Shown: piece by piece, positions 47,146 to 57,820 of the stretch
How positions within the stretch are numbered: position 1 is the stretch's first letter
How the letters are laid out: every line of letters starts with the position of its first letter
Notes under the pieces: generated by a model
Databases searched by the model: none
Told to the model about the DNA's origin: nothing
What the model saw: the letters and a program-made list of their open reading frames with translations, nothing else
Assembly: GCA_028456385.1 (NCBI GenBank)
Contig: JALNQF010000169.1
Location: 30,937-94,936, forward strand
Direction: 5' to 3'
Length of the DNA stretch: 64,000 nt
Source of the DNA: Ophiosphaerella korrae
Taxonomy: Eukaryota > Ascomycota > Dothideomycetes > Pleosporales > Phaeosphaeriaceae
Position numbers and translations under genes: made by a program

Positions 47146-47724
47146 ATTCATTGCAAGATGGTAACTGGTTGAGTGACTACGCTAACTCTGGCAGATATGA
47201 GTGGCAGCCCTCATCGTCTGTTGAGGGCATGGCTTGAAGAGCTGGAACGCTAATCGAGGAATGCTCGAGAGTCATCTTTGCTACTTTTAAGCGCGAAGGA
47301 CTTTCATACATTTAAAGACTCGTCGGCGACTGTGAAGTGATCTAGGTTTTGCTCTAGGGATTTATCCGAGTTGGTAGCTAGATAGTAGTCTATCACGCCT
47401 TTTTTGGTGTGCATAGCGACCCATAACATGGCATACCATAATGTGTTCCTAGAACATTGCCTCGATCTCATCGTTTTCCCTGTGTCTTTTCCACTTCATT
47501 ACAATTAACTCGTATTGTCTAGGAACTTGAGATGCTTGTCTGTCCTACATTTACACACGACATATTATCTGTTGCATTGCATTTTTGTAAGTTCCACTCA
47601 AGGGAACAAATATTCCTTCATTTTCATATCTATATCATCTCTCAGGATTCATTGCAGAGCTTCAAGGGCGCTTGGTCTGGGCTGATCTTGTTTGATTCAT
47701 TCGGCCATATATCTCCACATGCAT
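47146..47724. other. Intergenic spacer
   Basis: No gene seen in about 580 bases. AT-richer than the preceding coding region. Confidence 0.35.
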
Positions 47725-48552
47725 TTAATCCGAGCCCACCAGTTTTGAATCTTCTTCTAGAACTTTGAATAATGCGCGCAAAGTGAAGCGGAGTAGATAT
47801 ATTTGTTTCCATTCACTTTGAGTAATGATAATCTCGGTACCTTGTTTGCACAATAATTCTGATTTATTGTTTTGTCGCATTTGTAGATGGATTGGTCCTG
47901 AGGTTGGGGCATGTTCTGGGCCATTATCAGCAGTATTAAAGCCGTCATTTTCCTTGGAGTTTTCCCAGAACAGATGACCTGAAGTGTCGGGACAGATGGT
48001 TCCAAGACAGAACGCAACGCCCTTTTTCCGTGTCCAGGAAAAGGGAACCCAATTGGAACAGAATAGGCACACGGCAGAATTCAAAACACAAGCATACAAG
48101 TGCAATTCAGCGAAAGGTGCTTCGCAAACGTTTTCCTTGGTTGGCGGAATTTCTCAGGGCGCTAGGGCATGTGATACGATTGCTGTTGAACATAAGCAAA
48201 CTGAGCTCTCCCGGATGCGTAACACTTGGTGTAATAACTGTTCCTCTGGAATGTTGTAGTCAACACCAAGCGCTTTTGCATCCTTTGAAAGAGCTAGAAG
48301 GGAGTAAATGCAGTCGCGCTGAATCGCACATTTCTTGTTGCGGAAACGGTGCAGCAAGTTAATGATGCCCCAGTCTTCCAGTCCTGTATAGGTTTCCACA
48401 GTCCTTGTGCGTTCCACCCTCGTCCGTTTTTGCAAAAGAACGTCGATAATGCTTTCGAATGGACTCTCCTTGGAATATGTGACCGCAATCCGCGCAGTCC
48501 GTTGTATCAGGGCTCCCTGGATAAGTGGCTGGTGCGGCGATAAGCGAACCAA
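47725..48552 (-). pseudogene. HET-family protein fragment, 5'-truncated with an internal stop
   Basis: One frame runs from 48552 to 47725 with a single internal TGA at 48154-48156. Before it: RDCIYSLLALSKDAKALGVD, the region that follows the HET domain in heterokaryon-incompatibility proteins. After it: SNWVPFSWTRKKGVAFCLG and RFTLRALFKVLEEDS, the usual C-terminal portion. Homologues I recall have Trp at the stop position, so TGG to TGA is the likely change, a G-to-A event as RIP makes. The HET domain itself is absent upstream, where frames break at once. HET proteins trigger cell death on mixing of unlike strains; this relic cannot encode a full one. Confidence 0.75.
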
Positions 48553-49061
48553 TCAACAGATTTCAGGTACATCGGAATCTATCGACAAACCAGTGCGCAC
48601 GATCACATGAATAACGGCTATCAAAGCTGCAGTGGCTCATAACGCCATGAGTTGAACTGCGAGGGGCCGGACCACAAGAACAAAGATATCGGATCTCCAC
48701 TCTCCGCGCCGAGAGACTTGAGCAAACTGGGCAGAGATGAGTATAAAAACCAGAGAAAACAGAGATATACAGGACAATCAATCAATCACTTTTATCAATC
48801 AAGCCATAGGTGATAATCGTGAAATAGGCCTTTTTTGAAACCAGCATATCCATCACTATCAAGGCCCACCTCTGGCTATTACGAAAAATCCTTTTTATCA
48901 ACCCCCAGTATCGATCAATAAATCCAAACCCTAAATCCAACAGTATTACACGAACATGTGCATTACGCGCACAGACACTTTAATCAGTTCCTAATTACTC
49001 CTAAGCTTGAATTCCACAATACTATATATATGATCTCGCCTAAATTCTAAAATACCCTTGC
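48553..49061. other. Spacer between the HET relic and the decarboxylase
   Basis: No HET domain and no other gene can be read. Sequence becomes AT-rich toward 48900-49050, the 3' flank of the decarboxylase. Confidence 0.35.
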
Positions 49062-50658
49062 CTAAAACGTTCCACTAGATATAAAGCCGCTGAGGAAATG
49101 CTCTACCGCCTGTTCACTGGAAACATAAATAACCTCGTGTTGGTTCGTGAAGCCGTTGAATTGAGTTGAGGTGGAATTTGTATATGCTGACGAGAGTTAC
49201 AAGGTCGATTCCGACTCTTAGGGGTTTAGAGAAGCACAGTTGCCAACAAGCAAGCATTTGCAAGTATTTGATTAGTAAACAAACCACGAAATGGTCTGTG
49301 ACAGTGGTACGTCCCTACGGGAGGCACGTTCACTAAGTAAATACTTGCTTGTTGGCAACTATGTAGAGAAGACTCACCTCCCATATTCTTGTACTTCAGC
49401 CAGTCGTCGATGTAGACCTCGGAATCGAATATCGCTTCCCGAGCCACGCAGTCGATCCCATCACATGTTGGGCCCCAAATCGAGTATTTGGCTTTGCCCG
49501 CCTGCCTGGTTTGGGCATAGCACTCCGCCACGGGGAGCAAAGATGGTTGGACGATCTCTTTCTCCAACAGCACGTTCATAAAGTTGCCGTAAATTCCGTC
49601 GTTCTGGTAGATCATACTGTGCGAAGTGGGCCCCGTCTGCCGTCTGGCAATGACTTTGGTGGCAAGCGTGTAAGCATCGCGAGCGAAGAAGCGGCCCGGC
49701 TCGGCAATAACTCGTACTTGGCCATGTTTGGGGAGCTCGCGGTCCATCCAGCGACGAATGACTCCCGCCATGATTTCAAAGTTATCGCTCTGAAAGCCGC
49801 CGCCGACATCTAACAGGGTTGGGGCGAAGCCTACGGCCCTGGCCTTGCCCAAGACATCTCCTGCATGGGCTAAGGCCCGTTCCAGCGCCTGCGGGTCCCG
49901 CGCACCGGTTCCTGCCAGCACAATCAACAATCTGAGTTGCTGTGGCACTCTGAACTTGGCTTACCCACGTGGAAGCTCACGCCAACCACATTCAGGCCCA
50001 GGTACGCCGCGCGCCTGAGCAGGGCGGCGGTCGCATGGCGATGGGCGCCAAACTTATCGCCGAAGGTGACTAGCGCGGTGCTATCGTGCGCATATATGCG
50101 GAGCAGCAGGTCAGCCTGGGGCATCGCCGTCCTGATCTTGTTGAGCTCGTCGGCGTTGTCGAATGTCATCCTGTTTATGCCAGCCTCTCGCGCGAACCGG
50201 ATCGACGCCGGGGACTTACACGGATTGGCAAACAGGATGCGGGATGGATCGATCCCCGCCTCGAGCACGGCTCGCATCTCTCCCGCCGACGCACAGTCAA
50301 ATCCAGTGCCGAGCGCGGCTAGGAGCCTCACTAGCATCGGATCTGGGTTGCATTTGACGGCTATAGATATGTCTTATTTTCAATAATCACTCCGTTACGA
50401 GAAACGATTCGGCCTACCGTAGAAAGGAAAAACTCCTGGCAGGCATTTCTGCCACGTTCGATGTTGGCGGAGGACTTGCCCCAAATCGGCAATGAAGAAG
50501 GCATCGTCGCCGTTATCGCAGTGATGGTCTTGGTCAGCTCTGGAAATGCGACGATGGATTACTTCGTCTATCAGCTGGTCGGAGCTCCGAGGCCCTCGAG
50601 CGCAAGCAATGGAGACCGAACCCTCCGTGGCTACTTCGTACCCTATGAGCTTCATCAT
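49062..50658 (-). CDS. Ornithine decarboxylase-type PLP enzyme
   Basis: Exons 50658-50418, 50360-49965, 49911-49378 and 49186-49062 join in phase and give 431 residues. Active-site features of eukaryotic ODC are complete: [10 protein letters not shown] with the PLP lysine, VGVSFHVG with the stacking His, the glycine loop DVGGGF, AEPGRFF, NDGIYG, CDGIDC with the catalytic Cys and Asp, and NMGAYT whose Tyr binds PLP phosphate. The product is predicted to make putrescine from ornithine in the cytosol. The loop after NDGIYG (NFMNVLLEK) differs from housekeeping ODC, so this may be a paralogue with altered substrate. The last intron is 191 nt because it contains a MITE; without it the intron would be 54 nt. 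First in-frame Met-Met pair chosen as start. Confidence 0.9.
49227..49371. mobile_element. hAT-like MITE with 8-bp target duplication, inside an ODC intron
   Basis: The 129-bp element (49235-49363) is flanked by identical 8-bp copies of tagagaag at 49227-49234 and 49364-49371. Its ends are inverted: cacagttgccaacaagcaag on the left against catagttgccaacaagcaag read from the right, one mismatch in twenty. The pairing continues inward, broken by a 10-bp insertion (catttgcaag) on the left. An 8-bp duplication and CA-start ends point to the hAT superfamily. No coding capacity, so non-autonomous. Confidence 0.85.
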
Positions 50659-50912
50659 ATCCACACAGCTGTAAGATTTCTGGTCATTGATGCCGACTAA
50701 AATACTGACAAAGATACATATATATCCCTAAATTGTTGGTTATTCATTGCTGTTTAGTCTCGGTGAAACTCTCCGTATGGGCATCCAATAATAAGACTTA
50801 ATACAAACCTAAGACAAAAAGAGGACTGTCGGAAGCTATATAAGTGAAGCGCTGAGGTATGTTGGGGAATTGTGTTAGCGCATCTTCGGCCAATAGATCG
50901 TTGCGGGGGAGC

Positions 50913-50945
50913 GGTTAAGCAACGGCTAAGCAACGATTAAGCAAT
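50913..50945. promoter_or_regulatory. Triple 11-bp direct repeat upstream of the decarboxylase
   Basis: ggttaagcaac, ggctaagcaac and gattaagcaat are head-to-tail at 50913, 50924 and 50935, about 255-290 bp before the ODC start. Regular 11-bp phasing, one helical turn, suggests binding sites on one face of the DNA. No known factor matched. Confidence 0.4.
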
Positions 50946-51113
50946 GCGGCAAAGCTTATTCGCACATAAAACATATGTATGAAATATCCTCTGGCTGCCG
51001 TAGCACTGAAACGAAACATTATCTGAATGCAAACTTAGTCAGGTTTACGAGCACATACAACAGTACAGTCAAGCAGGAGGTACTATGGCGGGAAATATAA
51101 ATCATGACATTGA

Positions 51114-51544
51114 ACGAGTGACTATGTAACGCAACTGAAGCAAGTGCACAGCATCCACTCGTGGATTCGCTGTACGTAACGCAGTAATCCCGCCACCTAT
51201 CGGGGGTACATAACAAACTTTAACCTAAATCACCTTGCGATCGTCGTAGAGCTTTTGCAATATGTGGAGGGCCGCGTAATCTGTGTGCTTGTCGCTACTC
51301 TTGGAAATAATCAGGCCATTATTGATATTAAGCGGGTGACTATATAACGCAACTGAAAAAATTGTACAGTATTCGCTTATAGATTCGTAGTAGGTAACGT
51401 AGTGAATCCTACTGCCTATTAGGGGGATATAATAAACTTTAACCTACTTTACCTTGTGATTATAGTAGAGCTTTTGCAATATAAGGAGCGCCGCGGAATC
51501 TATATGCTTGTCGCTACACTTAGAAATAATCAGGTTACTATTAA
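51114..51544. repeat. Two decayed tandem copies of the agmatine deiminase 3' end
   Basis: Units at about 51114-51331 and 51332-51544 align with the last ~190 coding bases plus 3' flank of the deiminase gene (51545-51777). Shared landmarks include gagtgactat-taacgcaact, gtagagcttttgcaatat and gaaataatcagg. Differences are mostly G-to-A and C-to-T, heavier in the copy next to the gene. Units are about 215 bp, head to tail, and non-functional. Confidence 0.88.
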
Positions 51545-51589
51545 ACGAGTGACTATATAACGCAACTAAGGCAAGTGCACAGTATTCGC

Positions 51590-52780
51590 TCATGGATTCG
51601 CAGTAGGGACCTGCTGGGTGACGCAGTGGATCCCGCCGCCTGTCAGGGGGATATAATGAACCTTGACCTGCTTCACCTTACGATCGTAGTAGAGATTTTG
51701 CAATGTGCGGAGGGCCGCGGCATCCGTATGCTCGTCGCCGAACTTGGGGATGATCAGGCCACCATTGACATGATAATAGTTGACATACGATAGATCCATC
51801 TCGTCTCCATCGCTCTCCAGGAGAGGTCTGCCGTCTCGGGAGGGGGCGGCCTCGTGGATCTCGTGGATTTGCAACGTACGTCCTCGGGCATCCGTCTCGC
51901 GGGACAAAATATCATAGGCCTCGTTGGAGATGTCGGTCCATACTTGGCGCATGCTGGGGTGTGGACGTGCGAGCACGACGACGCCAGGGCGCACGAAACG
52001 CGCAATGGAATCGGGGTGAGCGTCTGTGATGTCGACGCCCGCTCGACCTGGGATCCAGATAACCTTTTCGAGACCTAGAACTCGCTTCAGCTCACCCTCA
52101 ATCTCGGCACGGGTCCATCCCGGGTTACGGTGCTGACAAACCACAGAGCTTTCTGTAATGATTAGTGTGCCATCTCCATCGCCGACCAGCGCACCTCCCT
52201 CGAGCTCCAGTCTCGAATCAAGACATAGCGTACGGCTGGGATAGACGTCAGCATTAATGACGCGTTTGGCAAACTGGCCGCTCATCCCGAGCTTATCCGC
52301 GTCAAGAACGGGCCAGATAGAACCCCAGGTCGTGCCAGGCGCTGGTGGCTTGTTACCCCATTCGTTGAAGTGGAAATCGAAGGCAAGGCGTTGGCCTGGC
52401 TGGGCGGGGTCACGCACATAAATGGGTCCCACATCCCGGACCCAAGGATGTACCATAGGTAAGGGGATGATGACGACGTTTTTGTTGTTGGGACTGCGAC
52501 TTTCAAGAAGAGACCGGGCCGTTTCAACTTCGTCTGGATGGACATAGAGGCGGACAGGTTCGAACTCGGAAATTGCCTCAGCAAGGTCGATAATCTCACT
52601 GCGAGCCCCATTGATGAAGTTGCGAGGGAGTGAATCTCTCCAAGGGAAGCCTAAGATGGTGGCCTCATGTTTGTCGCTCTCTGCGGGGAAGAAGTAGCGG
52701 CTGGTGTGTTCAATGGACAAGGCTCCGCGTTTGCCAATTTTTTCAGTGGACAAAGTCTCCTGCCCTGTTGCGTGAAGCAT
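51590..52780 (-). CDS. Agmatine deiminase (PAD-type, PF04371)
   Basis: Intronless frame of 396 residues from the ATG at 52780; a longer open frame upstream has no ATG. It converts agmatine to N-carbamoylputrescine and ammonia. Family features: the opening FFPAESDKHEATILGFPW, VRDVGPIYVRD, the ELEGGALVGDGDGT block with the substrate-binding Glu and Gly pair, DITDAHPDSIARFV with the His-x-Asp pair, and GGGIHCVTQQVP with the catalytic cysteine near the C-terminus. All catalytic residues are present, so it should be active. Length is slightly above the bacterial average of about 370. It sits between the ODC-type gene (same strand) and a divergent amine-type transporter. Lack of introns could reflect acquisition from bacteria or simple loss. 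Its 3' end is tandemly repeated downstream. Confidence 0.9.
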   Translation of the reverse strand: MLHATGQETLSTEKIGKRGALSIEHTSRYFFPAESDKHEATILGFPWRDSLPRNFINGARSEIIDLAEAISEFEPVRLYVHPDEVETARSLLESRSPNNKNVVIIPLPMVHPWVRDVGPIYVRDPAQPGQRLAFDFHFNEWGNKPPAPGTTWGSIWPVLDADKLGMSGQFAKRVINADVYPSRTLCLDSRLELEGGALVGDGDGTLIITESSVVCQHRNPGWTRAEIEGELKRVLGLEKVIWIPGRAGVDITDAHPDSIARFVRPGVVVLARPHPSMRQVWTDISNEAYDILSRETDARGRTLQIHEIHEAAPSRDGRPLLESDGDEMDLSYVNYYHVNGGLIIPKFGDEHTDAAALRTLQNLYYDRKVKQVKVHYIPLTGGGIHCVTQQVPTANP

Positions 52781-53709
52781 AGTTTGGTCTTTGATTCTCG
52801 ATGGCAGATAATATTCCAAGTACTCGCTACAAAGAAAAGAGTATCCACGAGGGTAACAAGGCGACTTAGCCGGAATTTGTAGTCACGACCGCGCGATTAA
52901 ATGCAACAGCTATCTACTATTAGTAAGGACAGCTGGAGAATAGCGGTGTGCCTGAATGGAGAAAGGATAGTGAACTTAAGAGGAACAGGGATATTTGGTA
53001 TTAACTTCTATGAACTAGGCCGAAATATTGTAATTGCCAATCGCCGCAAGGACCCATTTCAGCTTCTATATGGGATTACACAAATCTTGTACTATTTCGT
53101 ATAGAAGGCAATGTACTCAGTTTCTTTTCTTCCACTAATTTGACGCCTTCATTTTCCTATAAAGCCCTTACTATTGTATCCAAACCATACTAATTGCTCC
53201 GAATGAACGCTATAATCTAGTAAATGCTGGTGAAGGGGAGTTTTGCTAGTTGTACGCAGCTGCACAGCGAGGACCCCCACAGGCGCATGAACAACGTACA
53301 ATATTTCGGGCCTATACCACAATGCGGGAACAGAATCTCCGAAGAGATTCCTTTCTAGGAGGCAAGAATAAGAGGGCGCAGCCTCCCGGCGATATAGCGG
53401 AACGGCATCCAGCCTGGGCCGCACCCTGGCATCAATAGAAACCGAGGGTTAGGGTGACCCCTAGAGTTTGAAAAACATATTCTCGGGCCGTGTGGCTTCA
53501 CGTTACATTGCTAAACGTACGTATAAATTGCTTATGATCCTGGACCTATCATATATTCAGTAAATTAACTAGTGTTGATGACCCAATACATCACCTACAC
53601 CGATCGAAAAGTCTGACCTTCATGAATCTTTTCTTTTCTTTCTCCTTATACTCAATCCTCATTCTCAGTCGCATTAACACCGAAGGCTTACCCCAGTGAA
53701 CAGCCTTTA
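52781..53709. promoter_or_regulatory. Divergent promoter region of deiminase and transporter
   Basis: About 930 bases between the divergent start codons, with no supported gene. Its position lets one regulatory region serve both genes, in line with a functional link. No operator recognised. Confidence 0.4.
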
Positions 53710-55441
53710 ATGTCAAATTCCAAGTCTATCTCCCATCTTCTACAATTAATGATGGAAATTCTGAGTATGGTTAGTCCAGAAGACAGGGGACACGAGTTAC
53801 AAAAGCTGCCCCCTTTCTTTAAGCTTCGTTCAGCAAGAAGCTTCGTTGTATTTGTGATTGCATTTTCAGGATTCGTGGTTAGTTTTTATTTCCTTTAAGT
53901 GTTTCTGCCCAGTAAGCAGTAGGCGCTGATACCAGTGTGATAGGATTACATTCTATACAGCTTAGTATATCTTTATGTGACACAATAATCAGGCTCAACT
54001 ATCTGACGCCATACGTTTGCAGGTTGTACCTATTTTACCAAATGCTCTCCAAGCAAGAGCAGGCGTGACTCCGGACAAAAGTGTGTACTGTTCTCCAGAC
54101 CAGGGAATATACTCCTACTGATAGCTCTATAACATTAGCCCAATATTGGGTTTCGGTATTCCTGGTTATTGAGCCCGCAGCCGTCGTAGTCACGTCGCCC
54201 TTATTCGGCTACCTTGTGGACCTGACTTGGTACCGTATTCTACACTACTGGACTGGATTGGCAGTATTGGCAGCTGCTACTGCTATACTGACCATAGCGC
54301 ATTCGATGGCTTTGTTCCTCACAGGGCGACTCTTACAAGGTGTAGCGACGGCGATGCTAGGTGCAATTGGAAAAGCTATCCTTATTGACGCAGTGCCCAT
54401 AAACCAGCTGGGCTATTATGCTGGGTACACTAGCGCAGCTGAGAGTTTGGGCTTTGCGATAGGTCCAGTTATTGGTGGCCCTCTGTATTCCGCGAAAGGC
54501 TATAATGCCGTAATGGACCTTGCATTTGGTTTCATCGCCGCTGACTTTATCCTGCGAATGCTTTTGATCGAGCCGAGAAGAGCGTCAGATATCTTCCAAA
54601 GACTGACCCGCAGACGGGATGCTGAACTTCAGCCTGCACAACAAAATCATGGCTCTGCCATACGCACCCGTAATGAGCATTCGGAATCCACCAGTCCCCC
54701 ACCATCGAATAGAGGAAAGTGGGCAATTTTCAGGATTCTTAGCAATTTACGCTTTCCACTTGCCCTCTGGGCCTTCCTTGTCCACGGTTTGGTGTTTACA
54801 ACCTTCGATGCAGTAATGCCCCCCGTTTTCTCCTAACGGGAAGATTCGCAACTCGGTGATCCTGACTAATTCTACTCCAGATATTACCCAAGTACGTGGA
54901 GGACATGTTTCACTGGACTTCTCTCGGGGCCGGCCTCGTACTTCTACCTAGTGCTCTTCCGGCATTTGTAGAACCAGTATTTGGCTGGCTGACCGATGAG
55001 TTTGGCGTGCGCACGATAGCTGTTACGGGGTTCACACTCCTGATACCATCTGTAACCAGCCTGTTGTTCGTGGTACATGACAGTTTGAAAGATAAAGTCG
55101 TACTCTGCATACTCCTGTTCTTTGTGGGGCTTTTCACTGATCTCTCCGAACCGGCGTGTATTGTAGAAGGTGCAGCGATTCTTCAACAAATTGAAAGACA
55201 AGAGCCGGGTGCGTTCGGTAATAACGGAGCCGCTGCTCGTGCCTTTTCTCTCCAGACATTGGCCTTCTATACGGGTGCCGTTATTGGTCCCTTCTGGGGT
55301 GGGTTGATCATAAATGATAAGGGGTGGAAGACAGTGTGCTGGTCGCTTGGTTTGGTTGCCGCTGTTACGGCTACTGGCATGTTATGGCTCGGGGACCGAT
55401 GGGGCCCGCTGGAAGAGGACGATGAGCAATTAGTAGCCTAA
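53710..55441 (+). CDS. VMAT-like DHA1 family MFS amine transporter
   Basis: Exons 53710-53877, 53944-53964, 54023-54080, 54139-54812 and 54881-55441 join in phase and give 493 residues with twelve hydrophobic segments. The 21-nt second exon adds DYILYSL, so TM1 reads FSGFVDYILYSLVVPILPN. This aligns with animal VMAT TM1, where the aspartate recognises the amine. Without the microexon TM1 would be too short. Other family blocks: SPLFGYLVDLTWYR, GRLLQGVATAMLGAIGKAIL, and the second-half FDAILPKYVEDMFHW, which needs the donor at 54813 rather than the one at 54825. The long Ser/Arg-rich loop between TM6 and TM7 is typical. Predicted proton-coupled export or vacuolar storage of amines or other cations. 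It is adjacent to two polyamine enzymes, which supports an amine substrate. Confidence 0.82.
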
Positions 55442-55689
55442 ACGTATCAAGCGCACTGTTAGCAGCTATCAAAGGGGGTCTCGAAAAAGCTGGGGATCAT
55501 TCTCATCGCATGGCTCGTAGTATATTTCATCTTCAGGGGACCAACAATATACTATAAGTAATTTTATCTTAGTCTAGGGGGCTTATAACAACATAAAACT
55601 ACTAGTTGATTTATGCGTACGTATAAGCGCAGCGACCTTAATACCTATAGACATCTACTGTTTCGGCAGAGCTCCTAAGCTAGCCGACA
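55442..55689. other. Transition from the gene cluster to the repeat-rich end
   Basis: No gene. 3' flank of the transporter, already rising in AT content. Confidence 0.4.
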
Positions 55690-56095
55690 GGGTTTCGAGC
55701 CACCCGGGGTTTCGAGCCACCCCTCAGAAATCGGCCACCCATCTGAAAATCGTGTTATCTCAACAACCACCCTACCAAAATAGACAACTGTGAAGAATCT
55801 ATACAAGCAGCTATCTACGATCTTAATACTAGTGTTTTTTTAAGTCAAAGAGCTGCTGCAAAAGCGTACAAGATCCCTTAAGCCACGCTTTCTGCGCGTA
55901 TACACGGTATATAGAGCAGCCAAACTAGCTACATATACTAGTAGCGATTAATTCTAGAGCAAGAAGAGTTTCTTGTACAATAGATCCTTAAAAAAGACGC
56001 ACGCGCCTTTCCTCCCTTACACGTTCGTGCTCAAGAAATAACGTGGTTTACAAGCGAGCCGCCATTACAAGCGAGCCGCCACCCCAAAACAACAC
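55690..56095 (+). mobile_element. pogo/Fot1-class DNA transposon relic with RIP-type stops
   Basis: A frame from an ATA at 55780 (probably a former ATG) reads DNCEESIQAAIYDLNTS, SQRAAAKAYKIP, ATLSARIHG and EQEEFLVQ, then ILKKDARAFPP. This is the N-terminal helix-turn-helix (psq) and start of the CENP-B-like domain of pogo/Fot1-type transposases. Stops sit where CAA or TGG codons are expected, the signature of RIP. The DDE catalytic part is missing: sequence jumps to terminal-type direct repeats (gcgagccgcca twice at about 56050-56085). A second pair, gtttcgagccaccc, flanks the left side at 55690-55720. Confidence 0.75.
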
Positions 56096-57780
56096 CAAAA
56101 AAGTTAAAAAAAACAGCCTTTTGAATCTTAGCAACAGCTCTATAAAACAAACTAAAAATTTCATGTCAACTTTGTATGCCTATCTTAAGACTAAAACTAT
56201 AGTTTGAAAAGAATATATTAAGTGGTTTTTGAGATGAAGTAAGATAATTAATAAATCAAAAAATTAGGGGCTAAAATAATATAACGTGAAAGATCAGTGA
56301 GCCGGTCACTTTTTCTTGGCATTAACTTTCTATCTTCACTTCTTAATAACTTCTCTACTACGTCGGCTAAAGGGACAAATATAATATCATTTAAAAGCTA
56401 TAAGATAGGGCTTTTAAAAGATATATAAATTACCTAAATAAGCCTAGTATAAGGGAAGTTATTAAGCATAAAATGTTTAGTGTTCTTGTTAAAAGGTAGC
56501 TAGAAGACAATAGTACTTGCCGTAGGCTACAGGAGATAGTAAAGGGATAACAGATAGTATTTAATAGTACTACTAGTATCTAAGAGAGAATAATACTTAC
56601 TTTACTCTCTTTACAAGTATTAAGCCTTTTATACGCCTATATAGCGCACTAGCCCTACTTTAGATTATAACTATATAATATTATAATCTTTAGTATATTA
56701 GCTCTACCCCTAACTTGTACTAGAGTTTACAAGAGTCTTAAGTGTTTAACAAACCCTCGTTATAGAGCCTCCTCCTCTAGCTAGTATCTTTACTAGCTCT
56801 TTAAAGTACAACCTTAATAAAAACCCTAAACCTTTAGGAAAACAAAGAAAAGAGTGTTTACGTACCTTACGCGCTATACCTACGTATTAAGTGTATTATA
56901 GTTATTATACTTGTATATAATATTCTATTTATATTTTAATAATAAGTAAAAGATTATTACTTATATAATTGCGTTTATTCTTAGTAGACCCTATATAAAA
57001 AATATTTTTCTTTTGTAATTATTTTACTTATCTTCTTATTAACCCTAGCGTATACTTAACGTATACGTAGTATACGTTTAGTAATTATTACTATAGTTTA
57101 CTATCCTTACCTAAAGTTTATTAAGAAAAGTAACGTCTATTAAGCCTAGCCTTTTAAGTAGAGCGTAGACGCTAAGCGCGCTAACTATAATACTTTATAT
57201 ACTACTTACTTATACTACGCTTAAAGTATTATTAACTAAAAAGAAGTATATAACAAGCTAAAAGAACGTTGCTATTAGTATTATTCTTCTAGTAATTATA
57301 GTAGCTACGCCTTAGTAACTATAATATATACTCTTTGTATACGCTTTAACTAATATAAATAAGTACTTCCTATACTTAATAGGCGCGTTAATTATCTTTA
57401 TAAGCTTTGTAATACGTATAATACTACTATATCTAATACTAGCGCTCCTAAGACTAACTTAGAAGTATACTATACTAGCGTTAAGCTTACTTATACTTAG
57501 TATACCTTTAACTTAGAGCTATTAAACTATAGGCGCCTTACTACTTATAGTAGTACTCCTTTAAGAGTACTTACTTAAACGCTTATAACTACGCCTTAAT
57601 TTTTAGAGCTTATTTTAACTAAGTAGTGTACTCTTATAGCTTAGTAGAAGGGTTTAGTTAAAGTATTAATAGAGATTTTAGGCTATCTTTACTCTATTAT
57701 ATATTTATCTATACTACGCCTATATAGTATATACTAACTACTTTTTAAGCTTACTATAGTAACTCTTCTATAAAATAAGC

Positions 57781-57820
<40 letters not shown>

